Shown here: piece after piece, positions 5,272 through 5,598 of the stretch | How the letters are laid out: each line of letters starts with the position of its first letter | How positions within the stretch are numbered: position 1 is the first letter of the stretch | Assembly (NCBI GenBank): GCA_947038135.1 | Contig: CAMQVM010000120.1 | Location: 1 to 5,598, forward strand | Length of the DNA: 5,598 nucleotides | Reading direction: 5' to 3' | DNA from: an uncultured Rikenellaceae bacterium | GTDB taxonomy: Bacteria; Bacteroidota; Bacteroidia; Bacteroidales; Rikenellaceae | The notes under the pieces: generated by a model | Seen by the model: only the letters and a program-made list of their open reading frames with translations | Databases searched by the model: none | What the model was told of the DNA's origin: nothing | Made by a program: the position numbers and the translations under genes

Positions 5272-5598
5272 AACTATTGTTTATTATGTTTGTGGTGTTA
5301 AATTGCATTGATATGTAATTTAGATGTAATCGCCATATTGAGGGCTTAATAACGATTCTATGTCCATATTGATTAATAGTGTTGTTCGATTAAATTATGA
5401 TGCGTGTCTGTTTTACCTTATTTAGGTTGATATGCCACTTCCTAACGAATTGTTAAATTGAAGTGATGTTTTATAAGTATAGTGGTGTGTTAAATTCTAC
5501 CTGCATATATTTTAAAGAGAAAAAATGCCTTGTTTAAATTTTTTAATGAATAATAATTGTAGATTTGTAAATTAATTTATTACTTTTGTTGTTTAATA
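5272..5598. other. AT-rich intergenic region with no recognisable gene
   Basis: After the terminator I see no reading frame of convincing length on either strand, no tRNA-like clover-leaf and no clear hairpin with a U tract. The octamer GTTAAATT occurs three times (5297-5304, 5452-5459, 5489-5496), which is not remarkable at this base composition. A TATGTTTG at 5285-5292 fits a -7 box but lacks a -33 TTTG at the right distance. The stretch most likely forms the upstream region of a plus-strand gene beyond the window. Confidence 0.6.
5556..5588 (+). promoter_or_regulatory. Possible promoter for a gene beyond the right edge
   Basis: TACTTTTG (5581-5588) matches the TAnnTTTG -7 consensus exactly. 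The best -33 candidate is ATTG at 5556-5559, 21 nt upstream, an imperfect match to TTTG. A second exact -7-like string, TAGATTTG, overlaps at 5560-5567 but has no good -33 partner. In sequence this AT-rich such boxes arise by chance, so the call is tentative. Confidence 0.4.

Noticed and set aside
5285..5292. TATGTTTG as a promoter -7 box just after the pth terminator
   Set aside because: No TTTG-like -33 box lies 19-21 nt upstream; that position falls in the terminator stem and T run.
5360..5425. Small plus-strand reading frame of 21 codons in the right intergenic region
   Set aside because: It is too short, has no supporting promoter at the right distance, no family resemblance and no terminator after it.
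5297..5496. Three copies of GTTAAATT as a possible repeat array or operator set
   Set aside because: The spacing is irregular (155 and 37 bases), the flanks differ, and an AT-rich octamer recurring in about 300 bases of AT-rich DNA is weak evidence.

Overview
The window looks like a contig end from an AT-rich member of the Bacteroidota, most likely Bacteroidales. Three signs support this. The two clear promoters have the Bacteroidota form (TTTG at -33, TAnnTTTG at -7). The starts lack Shine-Dalgarno sequences and sit behind A/T-rich leaders. Two protein families typical of the phylum are present (DUF4374 and DUF3276/PUR). I cannot name a genus. The first 26 bases are not biological: they match the 3' part of the Illumina TruSeq read-1 adapter, so real sequence starts at base 27.

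Layout. (1) 27-2173, plus strand: the 3' part of a DUF4374 lipoprotein-type gene, cut off by the contig end, then a four-helix PepSY membrane protein. This pair corresponds to XusB and XusC of the Bacteroides XusABC xenosiderophore uptake system; the TonB-dependent receptor expected upstream is outside the window. A strong hairpin lies between the two genes. (2) 2256-3710, minus strand: a two-gene operon, a PUR-family (DUF3276) nucleic-acid-binding protein followed 12 nt later by the tRNA 2-thiouridylase mnmA. It converges on region 1 through a short hairpin at 2231-2256. (3) 3711-4018: a divergent intergenic region with one promoter for each direction, both with a 20-nt spacer. (4) 4019-5174, plus strand: rplY (bL25/Ctc) and pth (peptidyl-tRNA hydrolase), 7 nt apart, closed by a strong intrinsic terminator at 5229-5271. 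(5) 5272-5598: no recognisable gene, with a possible promoter at the right edge.

Functionally there is an iron acquisition module next to two divergent translation-related units (tRNA U34 thiolation with a PUR protein, and ribosomal 5S-binding protein with peptidyl-tRNA recycling). I see no mobile element, CRISPR array, tRNA or rRNA gene, and nothing I would call a clearly new system. The points most worth a second look are the adapter and the false stop codon it creates, the hairpin between the siderophore genes, the CxxC-type cysteine set in MnmA, and the PUR-mnmA pairing.
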